A DNA stretch of 64,000 nucleotides, from NCBI GenBank assembly GCA_951640165.1, contig OX621252.1, positions 28,541,934 through 28,605,933 of the forward strand, in the 5' to 3' direction. The first letter of the stretch is position 1. The number at the start of each line of letters is the position of its first letter. Both the position numbers and the translations under genes were made by a program. Positions 20,096 through 30,085 of the stretch are shown here, one piece after another. This DNA comes from Pseudoips prasinana (lineage: Eukaryota; Arthropoda; Insecta; Lepidoptera; Nolidae). The notes beneath the pieces are model-generated. The model did no database searches, was not told the DNA's origin, and was given only the letters and a program-made list of their open reading frames with translations.

Positions 20096-20140
20096 TATAA
20101 GCTGATCATTCCGTGAACAATTCATAGTTGCAGTTCAGCT
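20096..20140 (+). promoter_or_regulatory. Putative core promoter of the cuticle protein gene
   Basis: TATAAG at 20096-20101 lies 28-36 bp before two initiator-like sites, TCATAG (A at 20124) and CAGTTCAG (20131-20138). The start codon follows at 20165. A short 5' leader of this kind is usual for insect cuticle genes. The exact start site is inferred. Confidence 0.5.
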
Positions 20141-20164
20141 ACTATAGAAATATTATATCTAACA

Positions 20165-20176
20165 ATGATATTTAAA
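20165..20176 (+). CDS. Exon 1 of the RR-2 gene (codons 1-4)
   Basis: ATG ATA TTT AAA followed directly by the donor GTGAGTGC. Chosen because it sits just below a TATA-like element and joins in phase to the next exon to give [13 protein letters not shown], a normal signal peptide. The alternative in-frame ATG at 21935 would read through the acceptor TTACAG. Confidence 0.75.
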
Positions 20177-23100
20177 GTGAGTGCTTTGATTTTCATTTGA
20201 ACTAATATTACATATTTTTGTTTGTTTGTAATGGATTAACTCAAAAACTACTTTGGTGATTTTAAATATTCTTTCACCTAAAGTATGTCTATATAACTAG
20301 GGAGTTGTCTGCTGAGAGTTGACTGCCTCGTTGGTCTAGCGGTAGCGTGTTCAACCGCAGATAATGAGGTACTGGGTTCAAATCCCGTGTACGGCCAAAA
20401 AGTGAATTTGGGATTTTTCCGTAAAAAGGAATTTCTCAATATCAGCTCGAAGTCTACGAGTAGGCAATATTACACCCCCGTGCCTCGGAGAGCACGTAAA
20501 GCCGTCGGTCCTGTACCTGACCTCTCTCCGGTCGTGTCGCTAGTCGTCCCATCGGATCGTGAGAGTGATAGAAAGTGCACCTGTGTTTGCGCACACACTT
20601 GTGCACTATAATATGTCCTGTGCAATTGGTTAGTCTCCACTGAGACTGGCCGCCGTGGCCAAAATTCGGTCGAGAGGACATTATTATTATTATCAGGGAG
20701 TAACATGGGATGGGGATGTATTTGATCTTCAAAAATATTAGAGACCTTTATCAAAATTACTTACAATGTTACCCATGCTACCAAAACTACTAAAAATGTG
20801 TCTAATGGCTTTGGCTAATGTGCCTATGTCATAAAGTATTAATTTTAAATAATTTTCAGTACGTATTGCTAGTATTTTTTATTATTTCTAATTTCTTAAC
20901 CTTAAAATGGTTTCTTATACTATAGATTTAAATCTCAGTTTTTCCATAGCAAAGCTTTAATTTAACAATGTAATTGTAATAGTTAACATCAGAATAATAA
21001 TAATAAATTAAACTTGGCAATTGTTTGTCCCTTTTTGTTCTTATAATCACAGATCGCAACTTTCTCTTCAAGTCTTTACTTAACTTTTCAAGTCCCAAAA
21101 TTACTTTGAGCCCGACCAGGGATTTGAACCCAGGACCACGCTTTCGTGAACACGCTACCGCTACACCAACTCGGCAACCGTAAAGAATAGGCAGACGTGA
21201 AACGTGAATAAATTAATTTTAATCAGAGGGGCCATTACGGGGTTAATAATGTTAAATATAAAAAATCTGTAAACTATATTGCATAACTATAAAGCGCTTG
21301 TGATGTCATTCTCACCTAGTTTAAAATAAAGAAAATAAGTGAAAATGTATCCTTATCTCCGAAACTGCTGGGCCTAAAATGGTTGATAATATGCATAAAG
21401 TTGTTCTTTTCCTATAGATTATAGGAAAACTTATTATCTATACATCTATACAAATAAATAAAATTGGAGTGACTGTTTGTAATATTGAAATAACCGGTTT
21501 TTACTACATTAATATGACTATATATACGGTACATATACCAAAATAACATTTTTTACAATTTTTGTCTGTCTGTCTGTCTGTTTGTTCCGGCTTATCTCTG
21601 AAATGGCTGGACCGATTTTGATGGGCCCTTTATTGGCAGGTAGCTGATGTAATAAGGCGTAACTTAGGCTACTTTTATTTTATAAAAAGTCTTTTATTTT
21701 ACAAGAAAAATTAAATAAACTAATTAACACGCGGACGAAGTCGCGGGCACAGCTAGTATATTAAATTATTTAAAGAAACGTAGGATATTTCTTATTTGAG
21801 TTAGCCTCGGTCTGCCCCTATTTATACTTCGTTCTACTTTTCTTCTAAGACCTTTCTTATGAAACTGTCAAGCTGTATTAGGAACCCAACATGTGTCGTC
21901 TTCTAAACGCTTCTTTAAATACGCATTTACATACATGAAATACCTAAAGTATAATAATTTACAGATCACCGCCCTTTGTTTTCTGGCGATGAGTGCGTAC
22001 GCGCACTCATTGGCCGTATCCCATCTGTCTCGGTCAGATATCATTCATGGCCATCACGAACACCTGCACCATGGCCATGAGCACGAAAGACATGAACATC
22101 ATCATCTACATCACCATGGACACCACGCTCATCACGAACACGTGAGTATACTAAGAGTATATATAATATTTACTTTGCTGTGTGGTGACGGCATAGAATA
22201 TCGTCACCCCATCTTTTCCCGTGGGGGGCGTAGAAATCGACCGGGGGATTACCTACCAGTCAACGGGCAGCAGCGTTTTTCCGTGAACTATGACCATCAA
22301 ACTGCGATCGCCAACACGTCTGCCAAGCGTGGTAATTATGGCATATCCATTCTTTGGGGATGTTTTTGTCCAGCAGTGGACGTACTTTGGCTGACATGAT
22401 GATGATGATGATTTACTCAGTCTAAAAAATATATTGACACGCTGCCCACTGCAAAACACTGCCTAAAATTATATTCCAACTTACCGCATTAAATAAATTT
22501 ACCTATATTGAAGAAAAAATCTATATTTCGTAGACATTTATTGGCGTGGTTGGTAAATGCTTGCCTTTCACGCAGCAGGCCGTGGGTTCAAATCCCACTC
22601 AAGAGAGATATTTGTGTGCATGAACTTGTCTGTTTGTCCTACGTCTGGGTACAATTATCTAGAACTTTTCTGTAAACTAAAGATACTTTGTATTATAAAA
22701 ATAAATAAAATAAAAAGTTTTTTTTCCCGTAGACTTTTAGAAAGCGCTTGTAAATAGTCAGAACAAGTTTGTTTTAATAAAATTAAGTATACATAAGTGT
22801 TTCTGGTTACAATAAAACACTTATAAAATGTATTTTATAATAGTATATTTAGCTAGCTTGAATAAAGTTATTGTATGTACAAAAGAACATTAATATATAG
22901 AACCGGAAGATGCAGTGTGGGCAGGCCCCCTACAAGATGGACCGATGATCTTGTGCGGGTCGCTGGAAACTGCTGGATGCGAATAGCGCAAGACCGGTAA
23001 TTGTGGAGATCTTTGGGGGAGGCCTTTGTTCAGCAGTGGACGTCATTTGACTAATATGATGATGATGATGTACAAAAGAAAATTAGTATATAGTTATTAT

Positions 23101-24610
23101 ATTGTTTGGGATTAATTGGCCGTGTGTGAATAATATTATATTATATTATGTACCTTTTTTTAGGCACACCACCCATCTTACAGGTTTGAATACTCGGTGC
23201 ACGACCCGCACACACACGATATCCATTCGCAACATGAGCACCGCGAAGGTGACCATGTGAGGGGATCTTACTCGCTTGTAGAACCTGACGGCAACGTACG
23301 CTCTGTTCATTACGTGGCTGATGACCACAATGGGTATGTATCATCTGGCTATTATTATTTTCATTTATTTCAGACCATTTTTCAGTCCATAACATGTGGA
23401 GACACAATGGAGAGGGCTATGCTCGGAGTTTCACTGCGGGATCGAATCAGAAATGTCGAAATCCGCAAAGCTAGAACCGACGGCCGTTGGGACAGAAAGG
23501 TTCTCGAGTGGCGACCACGAACCGGAAGACGCAGCGTGGGCAGGCGCCCTACAAGATGGACCGATGATCTTGTGGGGGTCGCTGGAAACTGCTGGATGCG
23601 AATAGCGCACGACCGGCAATTGTGAAGATCTTTGGGGGAGGCCTTTGTCCAGCAGTGGATGTCTTTCGACTGATATGATGATGATGAATGTTAGTAATTT
23701 AAGAATATATAATATCGCGGTACCAGGGCACCATCTACGTCGTGTACAGTCGTATCCAGTGCTCCAGCATCGGACTATCCCATTTATCGAATAATGCGTT
23801 CAAGAAACTGTGTGAGCTACCACGCACCCCGCGTAGGAGGGATGCACACCGTTTGCGGATGATGGCGTTGAAACTATCAACCCTCGTTTCCGCAAACATC
23901 TCTGATGCACTACAAAAACGCGGCAGCCCAATCAACATTGTGAACGCATTATTATATGCGCTGTATGCCTCTGCGTGTACTATAAAAATTCAAAGATTTG
24001 AAGAAAGGTTCATAGGCTAAGCTCGTAGTTGACTGGTACACACACATCAAGAGCTCTGAAACTTCAAACTTCTTATTTGCTAGAAGAACTTGACGGCCAT
24101 GTGCACTGTCTATTGTACAAATTCTAATTAGAAGTCTTAAAGTTCTCCGCCGACGCACATTCTAATCCAGATGGCGCATGGCTGCCGGTCAAATGTTTTT
24201 TATACCCTTATTATTATATATTTAATCGCATTGAGTTTTGTTCCCATAAAGTATTTAGAAATCTATATCAATCAATTCGATATATCCTTGCCAACATTAT
24301 GTTCTTATGATTTATTTATCTAATCTTTGGTTCCAGTTTCCGCGCTAATGTCCATCACAGGACATCCCACCATCACGTCGTCCCCCACCATGAACATCAC
24401 GATCATCATATTCATGAGCATCATGGTCATCATGGTCATCATGGTCACCATGTTCACCATGGACACCATGATCACCATATTCATCATGGACATCATGGTC
24501 ATCATGGTCATCATGGCCATCGTGTTCATTATGACCATCACGTTCATCATGGTCATCATGGTCATCACGGTCATCATGTTCATCATGGCCATCATGGTCA
24601 TCTCCATTAA
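20165..24610 (+). CDS. Histidine-rich RR-2 cuticular protein (four exons)
   Basis: Structural protein of the exoskeleton: RR-2 proteins are secreted by epidermis, bind chitin through the Rebers-Riddiford domain and are typical of hard cuticle. Coding exons: 20165-20176, 21965-22141, 23164-23333, 24337-24610, giving 210 residues. Introns are phase 0, 0 and 2 with GTGAGT/TTACAG, GTGAGT/TTTTAG and GTATGT/TTCCAG ends. The signal peptide is [17 protein letters not shown] with likely cleavage after residue 17. A His-rich linker follows, then the RR-2 core in residues about 66-126 ([32 protein letters not shown]), then a tail of HHG-type repeats. About 85 His in total. The four-codon exon 1 is the common arrangement in this family. 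Introns carry SINEs, LINE tails and a Helitron. Family assignment is firm; the exact orthologue and stage of expression are unknown. Confidence 0.9.
20321..20693 (+). mobile_element. tRNA-derived SINE (family C) in intron 1
   Basis: Full-length copy from GACTGCCTCGTTGGTC to GAGAGGACATTATTATTAT. Confidence 0.85.
20694..21084. other. Intron 1, no recognisable feature
   Basis: AT-rich intronic sequence without recognised repeats. Confidence 0.5.
21085..21185 (-). mobile_element. SINE head fragment in intron 1
   Basis: Minus-strand tRNA-like head: GGGATTTGAACCCAGGACC and ACGCTACCGCTACACCAA are the complements of B and A boxes of family C. The body is missing. Confidence 0.65.
21445..21756 (+). 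mobile_element. Non-autonomous Helitron in intron 1
   Basis: Starts TCTATACAAATAAATAAAAT and ends GCGGACGAAGTCGCGGGCAC then AGCTAG, a stem-loop plus CTAG. A sister copy is at 53668-53991. Confidence 0.85.
21965..22141 (+). CDS. Exon 2 of the RR-2 gene (signal peptide core, His-rich linker)
   Basis: 59 codons between acceptor TTACAG and donor GTGAGT. It starts [15 protein letters not shown] and becomes His-rich ([20 protein letters not shown]), with 22 His by hand count. Confidence 0.9.
22166..22420 (+). mobile_element. LINE/SINE 3' fragment (family B) in intron 2
   Basis: The best-preserved family B copy, starting at GTGTGGTGACGGCATAG and ending in the GATGATGATGATG tail. Confidence 0.7.
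22535..22680 (+). mobile_element. tRNA-derived SINE (family E) in intron 2, 3'-truncated
   Basis: Head and first part of the body only; it stops where a family G LINE tail begins. Confidence 0.75.
22693..22890 (-). mobile_element. Jockey-like LINE 3' region (family G) in intron 2
   Basis: Short 3' UTR copy with the AGCGCTTGTAAATAGTCAG word. Confidence 0.7.
22895..23075 (+). mobile_element. RTE-type LINE 3' end (family A) in intron 2
   Basis: CAGGCCCCCTACAAGATGGA through GGAGGCCTTTGTTCAGCAG and a GATGATGATG tail, about 90 bp before exon 3. Confidence 0.8.
23164..23333 (+). CDS. Exon 3 of the RR-2 gene (chitin-binding core)
   Basis: 170 nt, 56 codons plus two bases of a Gly codon. It holds [23 protein letters not shown] and [16 protein letters not shown], ending YVADDHNG. 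Several positions that are usually Lys or Arg in RR-2 domains are His here. Confidence 0.95.
23402..23690 (+). mobile_element. RTE-type LINE 3' end (family A) in intron 3, internally deleted
   Basis: From ACAATGGAGAGGGCTATGC to a GATGATGA tail. About 80 bp between the RNVEIR and RTDGRW parts are missing compared with 9340-9716. Confidence 0.8.
23735..24010 (-). mobile_element. LINE RT C-terminal fragment in intron 3
   Basis: The minus strand reads [20 protein letters not shown], then [20 protein letters not shown] and [19 protein letters not shown] recognise this as the C-terminal region of insect non-LTR RTs. The clade is not determined. Confidence 0.65.
24071..24120 (+). pseudogene. Possible second RR-2 exon relic
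   Basis: The plus frame reads [18 protein letters not shown] before TAA; against [18 protein letters not shown] eight of 18 residues agree, and about 28 of 37 bases by hand. It lies inside intron 3, about 220 bp before exon 4. It is weaker than the relic at 19156 and could be chance. Confidence 0.3.
24337..24610 (+). CDS. Exon 4 of the RR-2 gene (His-rich C-terminus)
   Basis: It completes the split Gly codon and starts [20 protein letters not shown], then runs through HHG, HHV, HHD and HHI triplets to HGHLH and TAA at 24608-24610. 52 of 90 residues are His by hand count. At DNA level it is a 9-bp CATCATGGT-type repeat, which creates long but meaningless Met-rich and Ile-rich frames in the other readings. 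Confidence 0.9.
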
Positions 24611-24725
24611 ACAGGGCTCTTTTATTCCGATGTCTTCTATCTCAAGCAATCAATGTACTCATCCTGACCCCATATTACCAGCAATTTTCAAAAATAATCA
24701 AAAAATGTTAGTGCTGCCAAAATAC

Positions 24726-24731
24726 AATAAA
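24726..24731 (+). terminator. Poly(A) signal of the RR-2 gene
   Basis: AATAAA 116 nt after the stop codon, the first such hexamer downstream, giving a short 3' UTR. Confidence 0.7.
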
Positions 24732-24807
24732 AGTGTTGTAAAGAAAAATAGACTTTTAATTTATTTCTCACTTAATTAATAATACTAACTTAGTTACTAT
24801 TACTATA

Positions 24808-25190
24808 CTGCCTCGTTGGTCGTGGTCGGTCGTTAGCGTGTTCAACCGCAGAAAATGAGGTCCTGGGTTCAAATCCCGGGTCGGGCCAAAAAGTGATTTT
24901 GGGATTTTTCCGTAAAAAGAAATGTCTCAGTATCAGCCCGAAGCCTGGAAGTTGGCGGTCTTACACCCCCGTGCCTCGGAGAGCACGTAAAGCCGTCGGT
25001 CCTGTGCCTGACCTCTTTCCGGTCGTGTCGCTAGTCGTCCCATCGGATCATGAGAGTGATGGAATAGAAAGTGCCCCTGTGTTTTCGCACACTAAACACT
25101 TGTGCACTATAATATGTCCTGCGCAATTGTCTAATCTCCATTGAGAATGGCCGCTGTGGCCGAAATTCGGCCGGGAAGACATCATCATAA
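24808..25190 (+). mobile_element. tRNA-derived SINE (family C)
   Basis: Near full length, with an eight-base disturbance in the A-box region (TGGTCGTGGTCGGTCGTTAG). It ends at GGAAGACATCATCATAA. Confidence 0.8.
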
Positions 25191-26394
25191 TACTATACTA
25201 TACTTTACTAGTAGTCCTATACCTAAGTCCCCTTACATACATACCCATTACAGACTCTACTGAATTCATGAACACACAAGCTTCTTTACACAATATCTAA
25301 TCTTAATATTATTATTACTACTATTTATTAATATCTCTGATTTATTATTATGAGTTTGTTATCAGGACTATTATATTACTTGATTACTATAATGTACAGA
25401 CGCCAGTGCACATCAATCTACCCCAATATAGTTGGAAATCTATAAAATAAATTTGATACGTTAACCTCGTTAACGTCTGTACGTTAACCTCGGAAAGTCC
25501 TATAACAAGCAATTTTTAATACAATCTTCGGAGTCGGGCACTGGTGGCCTGTAGATACAGGTTTTCCCAAAACTAACTCAGGCACCAGTCTCTCACAAAC
25601 TGGTAGCATTTCTAACCGCTAAAATGTACAATGTTAATGTCATCTTATTTTAAGGAAATTTAAAGTACTTTGTGATGAGAGAAAAAAAAGGTACTCATTC
25701 AGGTATTAATACGATATATATTATTATGATAAAAGTTTCATCTTTTTCACATTAATTCACATGTTCTTTAAGATTATTTACATACTAATCTTTAGTGTAG
25801 GAATTTCATTGCAGATTAAGTAAGCTGTTTGTAATATTAAGTTTTATTTTGCTTAGGGCTTGGCATCCACTTCAAAGCTATAGCACATACAAATAATAGT
25901 ATTTCCTTTATATTGAAGCTATTTGGTTTAAATAACAGGTGTATAAAATTGACTGTTACAACAGTTAATTTATCCTTACACAATCTTTATAATTATTAAA
26001 AAATGTTTTTGTCTATCAATGAGTTATGCGTCAAACGCCATACATAATATGCACCATATTATCGTTTATAAACAAAATTTCCTGCATGCTACATCCCTAA
26101 ACGAAAAGAAAACCTTCAAAAACAAAATCAAACTAGAATCCCACATAATTGAAAACGAAAACCGTACCAAATAAATCGTGGAAATCGGATCTCTAGTTTT
26201 GTGTCGGCAAAAACACGAATGAAACCAATACATCGATTTTAGAAGTCTGTCAAAAACTGAACTCTGAAATTTCCATCGCGAAGCGTCCGATTCCGTGATA
26301 CGACTATTGTGTTGTTTATAGAAACAAACTAGGTATTTACACGCACGTACAAAAACGTCTCATTTTTATAGAAATATTTGACAACAAAGACTAG
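25191..26394. other. Mostly unassigned; decayed MITE at 25394-25500
   Basis: Only GTACAGACGCCAGTGCACATC with CTACCCC is recognisable, the left arm of a decayed family M1 element. The rest holds nothing I can support. Confidence 0.5.
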
Positions 26395-26612
26395 TTAGGT
26401 CGATGGGGCAAAAACGTTCTCGAGTGGCGACCACGAACCGGAAGACGCAGCGTGGGCAGGCCCCTTAAAAGGTGGACGGACGATCTTGCAATGGTCGCGG
26501 GAAGCCGTTTGATGCGGGCAGCGTAGGACCGGCTATTGTGGAAATCCTTAGGGGAGACCTTTTTCCAGCAGTGGACGTCTTTCGGCTGATATGATGATGA
26601 TGGTGATGATGA
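26395..26612 (+). mobile_element. RTE-type LINE 3' end (family A)
   Basis: From the ACGTTCTCGAGTGGCGACCA block to a GATGATGATGGTGATGATG tail. Confidence 0.8.
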
Positions 26613-26727
26613 CAAGTTAGGTTACTTGGCTTTTCAATATTAACGAAAGGTTAATACGGATGAATACATTCACGCCCTCTGTATTTAGTTCAATATGTAT
26701 CTGATATATCATATATGACAGCGGCTT

Positions 26728-26828
26728 CCGGGAAAAAGCTGTATGCGGGCAGCGCAAGATCGGTATATTGTAGTAATCTTTGTCTAAAAGTGGTGCAGCG
26801 ACTTTTATCTGATATGATGATATGACAT
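26728..26828 (+). mobile_element. RTE-type LINE 3' end (family A), degraded
   Basis: GGGAAAAAGCTGTATGCGGG and GCAGCGCAAGATCGG, ending TGATATGATGATATG. Confidence 0.55.
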
Positions 26829-26965
26829 ACTTTTACTTTGAAGTTTTTAATTTCTTACATATTTACTTGCAAACTTGCGTCTTACAATAGACCATCAGCG
26901 TTTTAAATTTACATACAAAAAACAGTCATTTAACAGCAGTTTGCGAATCCAAGGTTTAAAGGATA

Positions 26966-27190
26966 TTTTTTTTTTATTTCGAAAAAGACAACGCCCGCAC
27001 TAGGAAATTTAATCCCTGTGTCGCGGGGTACTTTACAAACATATAATAGACGGACACAAATTACAATTACATCTAGACTCGGAACAACTATTTATGGGTC
27101 ACACAAATAGTAGTCCAGCGCCGGACTCGAACACGCGACATGAAACGGCGTGGCGACTCTTTTAGCCGCTGCGCCACACGTACAGTCAAT
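26966..27190 (-). mobile_element. tRNA-derived SINE (family S4)
   Basis: Minus copy whose head contains GGACTCGAACACGCGACAT (B box complement) and CTTTTAGCCGCTGCGCCAC. The body has GTCGCGGGGTACTTTACAAA. A second copy is at 28065-28312. Confidence 0.7.
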
Positions 27191-27425
27191 CTCTAGGTCA
27201 ATGCCACTCCTCCCGTTAGTAGTTACAAACTTATTCAATTCATTTATTGCGAACACAGGTAAATAGAAATATACATTATTCGGGTGTAAAATGTTTAGTC
27301 CGTTATGACCGGCCTATTTGAGCGTACAACTAGATTTTATTTGTACCTAATGTACCATTAGTCGGTTATTAACCCGCTTATAACAATACGACTCTAAAAA
27401 GGACTGCAGAATAGTGAGAGGTTAA

Positions 27426-28012
27426 GGGTCGTAGCACACATATCAAAACGGAAAGGGATCGTCACCGCCTTGCCTTTCTCCTCGGTGTCAAACAGTCGTC
27501 CACTTTACGTAACCACGTAACGTAAGCGGATCAGAAGCTCCGCCCCGTCGACTCGGCTACAGCTAGGCGACGCCACGCTTACGGCGCGCCTACCGCTGGT
27601 TGACGGCTAGACGTTGTTAGTTCAATCATATTTTTATTCTTATTTTAGTTTAAAATAAAATGAATAACACTTTTTTTTACGAGTGTACATGCGCGAACGT
27701 TCGCAAAGGCTAATTTCACGATCACCTCTCTCGTGAATCGTACAGCACGTGCGGCAACGCAGACCGCGCGGGCGGAGAGTGGACGAAGATACGTAAGCTA
27801 GCGTACGGAGAGCCGTAAGCGAGGGTACGGAAAGCCGACAGCAAGTCGACCGAGCACTGCACCGCGGTTCGTGAGCTTGCCCGAGGCGATGCGATTACGT
27901 TACGATTCCGATTAGTATGCGTTGCAGTAAGGAGTTTCATACAAATTATACTGAACGGCTCGAGTTGCTACGGTGACGATCCCTTTCCGTTTTGATATGT
28001 GTGCTACGACCC
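27426..28012. mobile_element. PIF/Harbinger-like non-autonomous element with perfect 42-bp TIRs
   Basis: 587 bp. 27426-27467 is the exact reverse complement of 27971-28012, starting GGGTCGTAGCACACATATC. TAA flanks both ends (27423-27425, 28013-28015). The interior is CpG-rich with an AT-rich centre and no transposase frame. Identical arms imply a recent insertion. Confidence 0.85.
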
Positions 28013-28064
28013 TAAGTAGGATAGGGCAAGGTCAATGTGAACCAGGCTCGTAAGTCAATTTTCT

Positions 28065-28312
28065 TGTAAGTTAAAAATTCATCCCTATGTCGCGGGGTAC
28101 TTTCCAAACATAAAGTACAGACGCCAGCACATCCAGCTACCCCAATCTGTCAAATTTCTTTACAGATTTTCAACTTTATCACAAAAGCATAAGGTTCACT
28201 TTCAATTGGGGAAATTTGACAGACTCTGAACAACTATTTATGGGTCACAAAATCGAATCCGGGACACGAAGTGGCGAGGCTACTGTCTTAACCACTGTGC
28301 CACAGGTGCAGT
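28065..28312 (-). mobile_element. tRNA-derived SINE (family S4) split by a MITE
   Basis: GTCGCGGGGTACTTTCCAAA at 28090 is separated from CTGAACAACTATTTATGGG at 28226 by a family M1 MITE. Confidence 0.7.
28116..28225. mobile_element. Palindromic MITE (family M1), right end missing
   Basis: TACAGACGCCAGCACATCC to GGGGAAATTTGACAGA; the last 25 bp or so of the right arm are gone, together with about 40 bp of the SINE target. Confidence 0.8.
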
Positions 28313-28645
28313 CTAAAATGTTCGGGTTATGGAAACCAAAATTAAAGAAAAAGTAAAGGAATTTTTACATTATTCCCTAATTGGCAATCCTTTTCTTTTT
28401 CGTAAGAAATAAAATATGGCTACCGACCGATCATTAGAATAATCCTATTCCTTTTGAATAATATTATTAGAATGGATAAATAAATTGTTATATTTTTTCT
28501 TACATAATAATGCTCAAAGCTAATCATAGCAGGAAAATATAAAACCACGAAGATAGCAATTTTCTTTGTTAAGTTTTTTTGTTGATGGCCGCAGACTTAT
28601 CGCTAGGGATTTACTGCAGGCATTTGATTTATCTAATCTACATTA
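28313..28645. other. No recognisable feature
   Basis: AT-rich; nothing supported. Confidence 0.45.
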
Positions 28646-28647
28646 AC

Positions 28648-28834
28648 CAAACAGTATATCTATATTTGTGTGATGAGCACGAATATTAGTTTCGGAGTCA
28701 TGGATGTTTTCTATGTATATAAGTATTTATCTATCTATATAAGTATGTATATCATCGCCTGGTACCCATAGTACAAGCTTTGCTTAGTTTGGGGCTAGTA
28801 TGATCTGTGTGACATTGTCCCTAAATATTATTAT
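28648..28834 (+). mobile_element. tRNA-derived SINE (family D), head missing
   Basis: Starts within the body at TGTGTGATGAGCACG and ends GACATTGTCCCTAAATATTA. Confidence 0.75.
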
Positions 28835-28838
28835 TATA

Positions 28839-29099
28839 TATATAAATATCAAAGCCACTTTTCGTTACAATGTTATAACTCAACAATGCCTTTACCGATT
28901 TGGCTAATTTTGTCTTCAATTATTCGTGGAAGTCCAGGAAAGGTTTGTACGTAGAGAAAATTTAAAAAAGTCTTGAAAAAGTGTAAAATCAACATCTTTT
29001 AGCAATTTAAAATATTTTTTTGTTTGAATAAATGAACTTAATAATCATTTTTTTTATTACTATGCCTTATACGTAGCGATGCACGTACCGGGCCGCTAG
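28839..29099 (+). mobile_element. Helitron, tandem copy 1 of 3
   Basis: Family with AAAGCCACTTTTCGTTACAA near its 5' end and ACCGGGCCGCTAG at its 3' end (CTAG at 29096-29099). Non-coding, about 260 bp. Confidence 0.8.
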
Positions 29100-29367
29100 T
29101 CTATTTAAATAAAAATCAATGCCACTTTTCGTTGTAATGTTATAACTCAACAACGCCTTTACCGATTTGGCTAATTTTGGTCTTGAATTATTCGTGGAAT
29201 TCCAGGGAAGGTTTGTAGGTAGAGAAAATTTTAAAAAAAGTATTGTTAAAGTGTAAAATCAACATCTTTTAGCAATTTAATATTTTTTTAGTTTGAGTAA
29301 ATGAACTTAATAATCATTTTTTTATTACTATGCCTTATACGTAGCGAAGCACGTACCGGGCCGCTAG
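29100..29367 (+). mobile_element. Helitron, tandem copy 2 of 3
   Basis: Starts TCTATTTAAATAAAAATCAA immediately after CTAG of copy 1 and ends CTAG at 29364-29367. Confidence 0.85.
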
Positions 29368-29629
29368 TCTATTTAAATAAAAATCAATGCCACTTTTCGT
29401 TGTAATGTTATAACTCAACAACGCCTTTACCGATTTGGCTAATTTTGGTCTTGAATTATTCGTGGAATTCCAGGGAAGGTTTGTAGGTAGAGAAAATTAA
29501 AAAAAAGTATTAATAAAATGTAAAATCGTCATTTTTTTCAATTTAAAATATTTTTTTGTTTGAATAAATGAACTTAATAATCATTAGCTAATAGCCTTAT
29601 ACGTAGCGAAGCACGTACCGGGCCACTAG
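29368..29629 (+). mobile_element. Helitron, tandem copy 3 of 3
   Basis: Starts TCTATTTAAATAAAAATCAA immediately after copy 2 and ends ACCGGGCCACTAG. It lacks a few bases near TAATCATTAGC that the other copies have. Confidence 0.85.
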
Positions 29630-29767
29630 TTATGTATATACAGTAGACACTGAGTTTCACCCGCTTGTTAGACACTAGGGTACTTTATTAGAGACAACAT
29701 ATTTGGTTAAACAGTGCTCTGATTTCCGTAATGTCTCTGTTGTCTGTCGTAATGCTCCGCATCGGCA

Positions 29768-30050
29768 TCAAAGCATCTTACTTACTTACTACTTACTTAT
29801 CGTATGGGTAGTGGTTACCCTACTGTCAGAGTTGTTCAAGCCGCCCAGTAGGCCTCTGACTACTAACGACTGTTGTCTAATGACTACAACCGGGACCGAC
29901 AGCTTAACGTGCCCTCCGAAGCACGGAGACGCTCAGGAATTAAACCACTTTGGCGGTCACCCAACTATGAACTGACCGCGAGCCTAGTTGCTTAACCTCG
30001 CCTATCACCCACGGACCGGTGAGAGCATCTAGATATGAGCGCCTCATCAA
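29768..30050 (-). mobile_element. 5S rRNA-derived SINE
   Basis: Minus copy; complement words GGCGGTCACCCAACTATGAA and AGTTGCTTAACCTCGCC correspond to the 5S-like promoter. The tail lies on the left as an ACTTACTTACT run. Confidence 0.75.
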
Positions 30051-30085
30051 AGCATCAAAGGGTAAGGTCTTCGGTAACAAATTAA

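Noticed and set aside
21893..22399. Single 168-codon frame over exon 2
   Set aside because: It reads through the acceptor TTACAG on the left and the donor GTGAGT on the right into a family B repeat; the spliced model is better.
23197..23625. 142-codon frame joining the RR-2 core to [19 protein letters not shown]
   Set aside because: It reads through donor GTATGT at 23334 into an intronic RTE tail; not a fusion protein.
24320..24779. Long Met-rich (minus) and Ile/Met-rich (plus) frames over exon 4
   Set aside because: They are off-frame readings of the CATCATGGT-type His codons of the cuticle gene.
28839..29629. CRISPR-like or satellite array
   Set aside because: Repeats are 260-bp Helitrons with defined ends and no unique spacers; the genome is eukaryotic.
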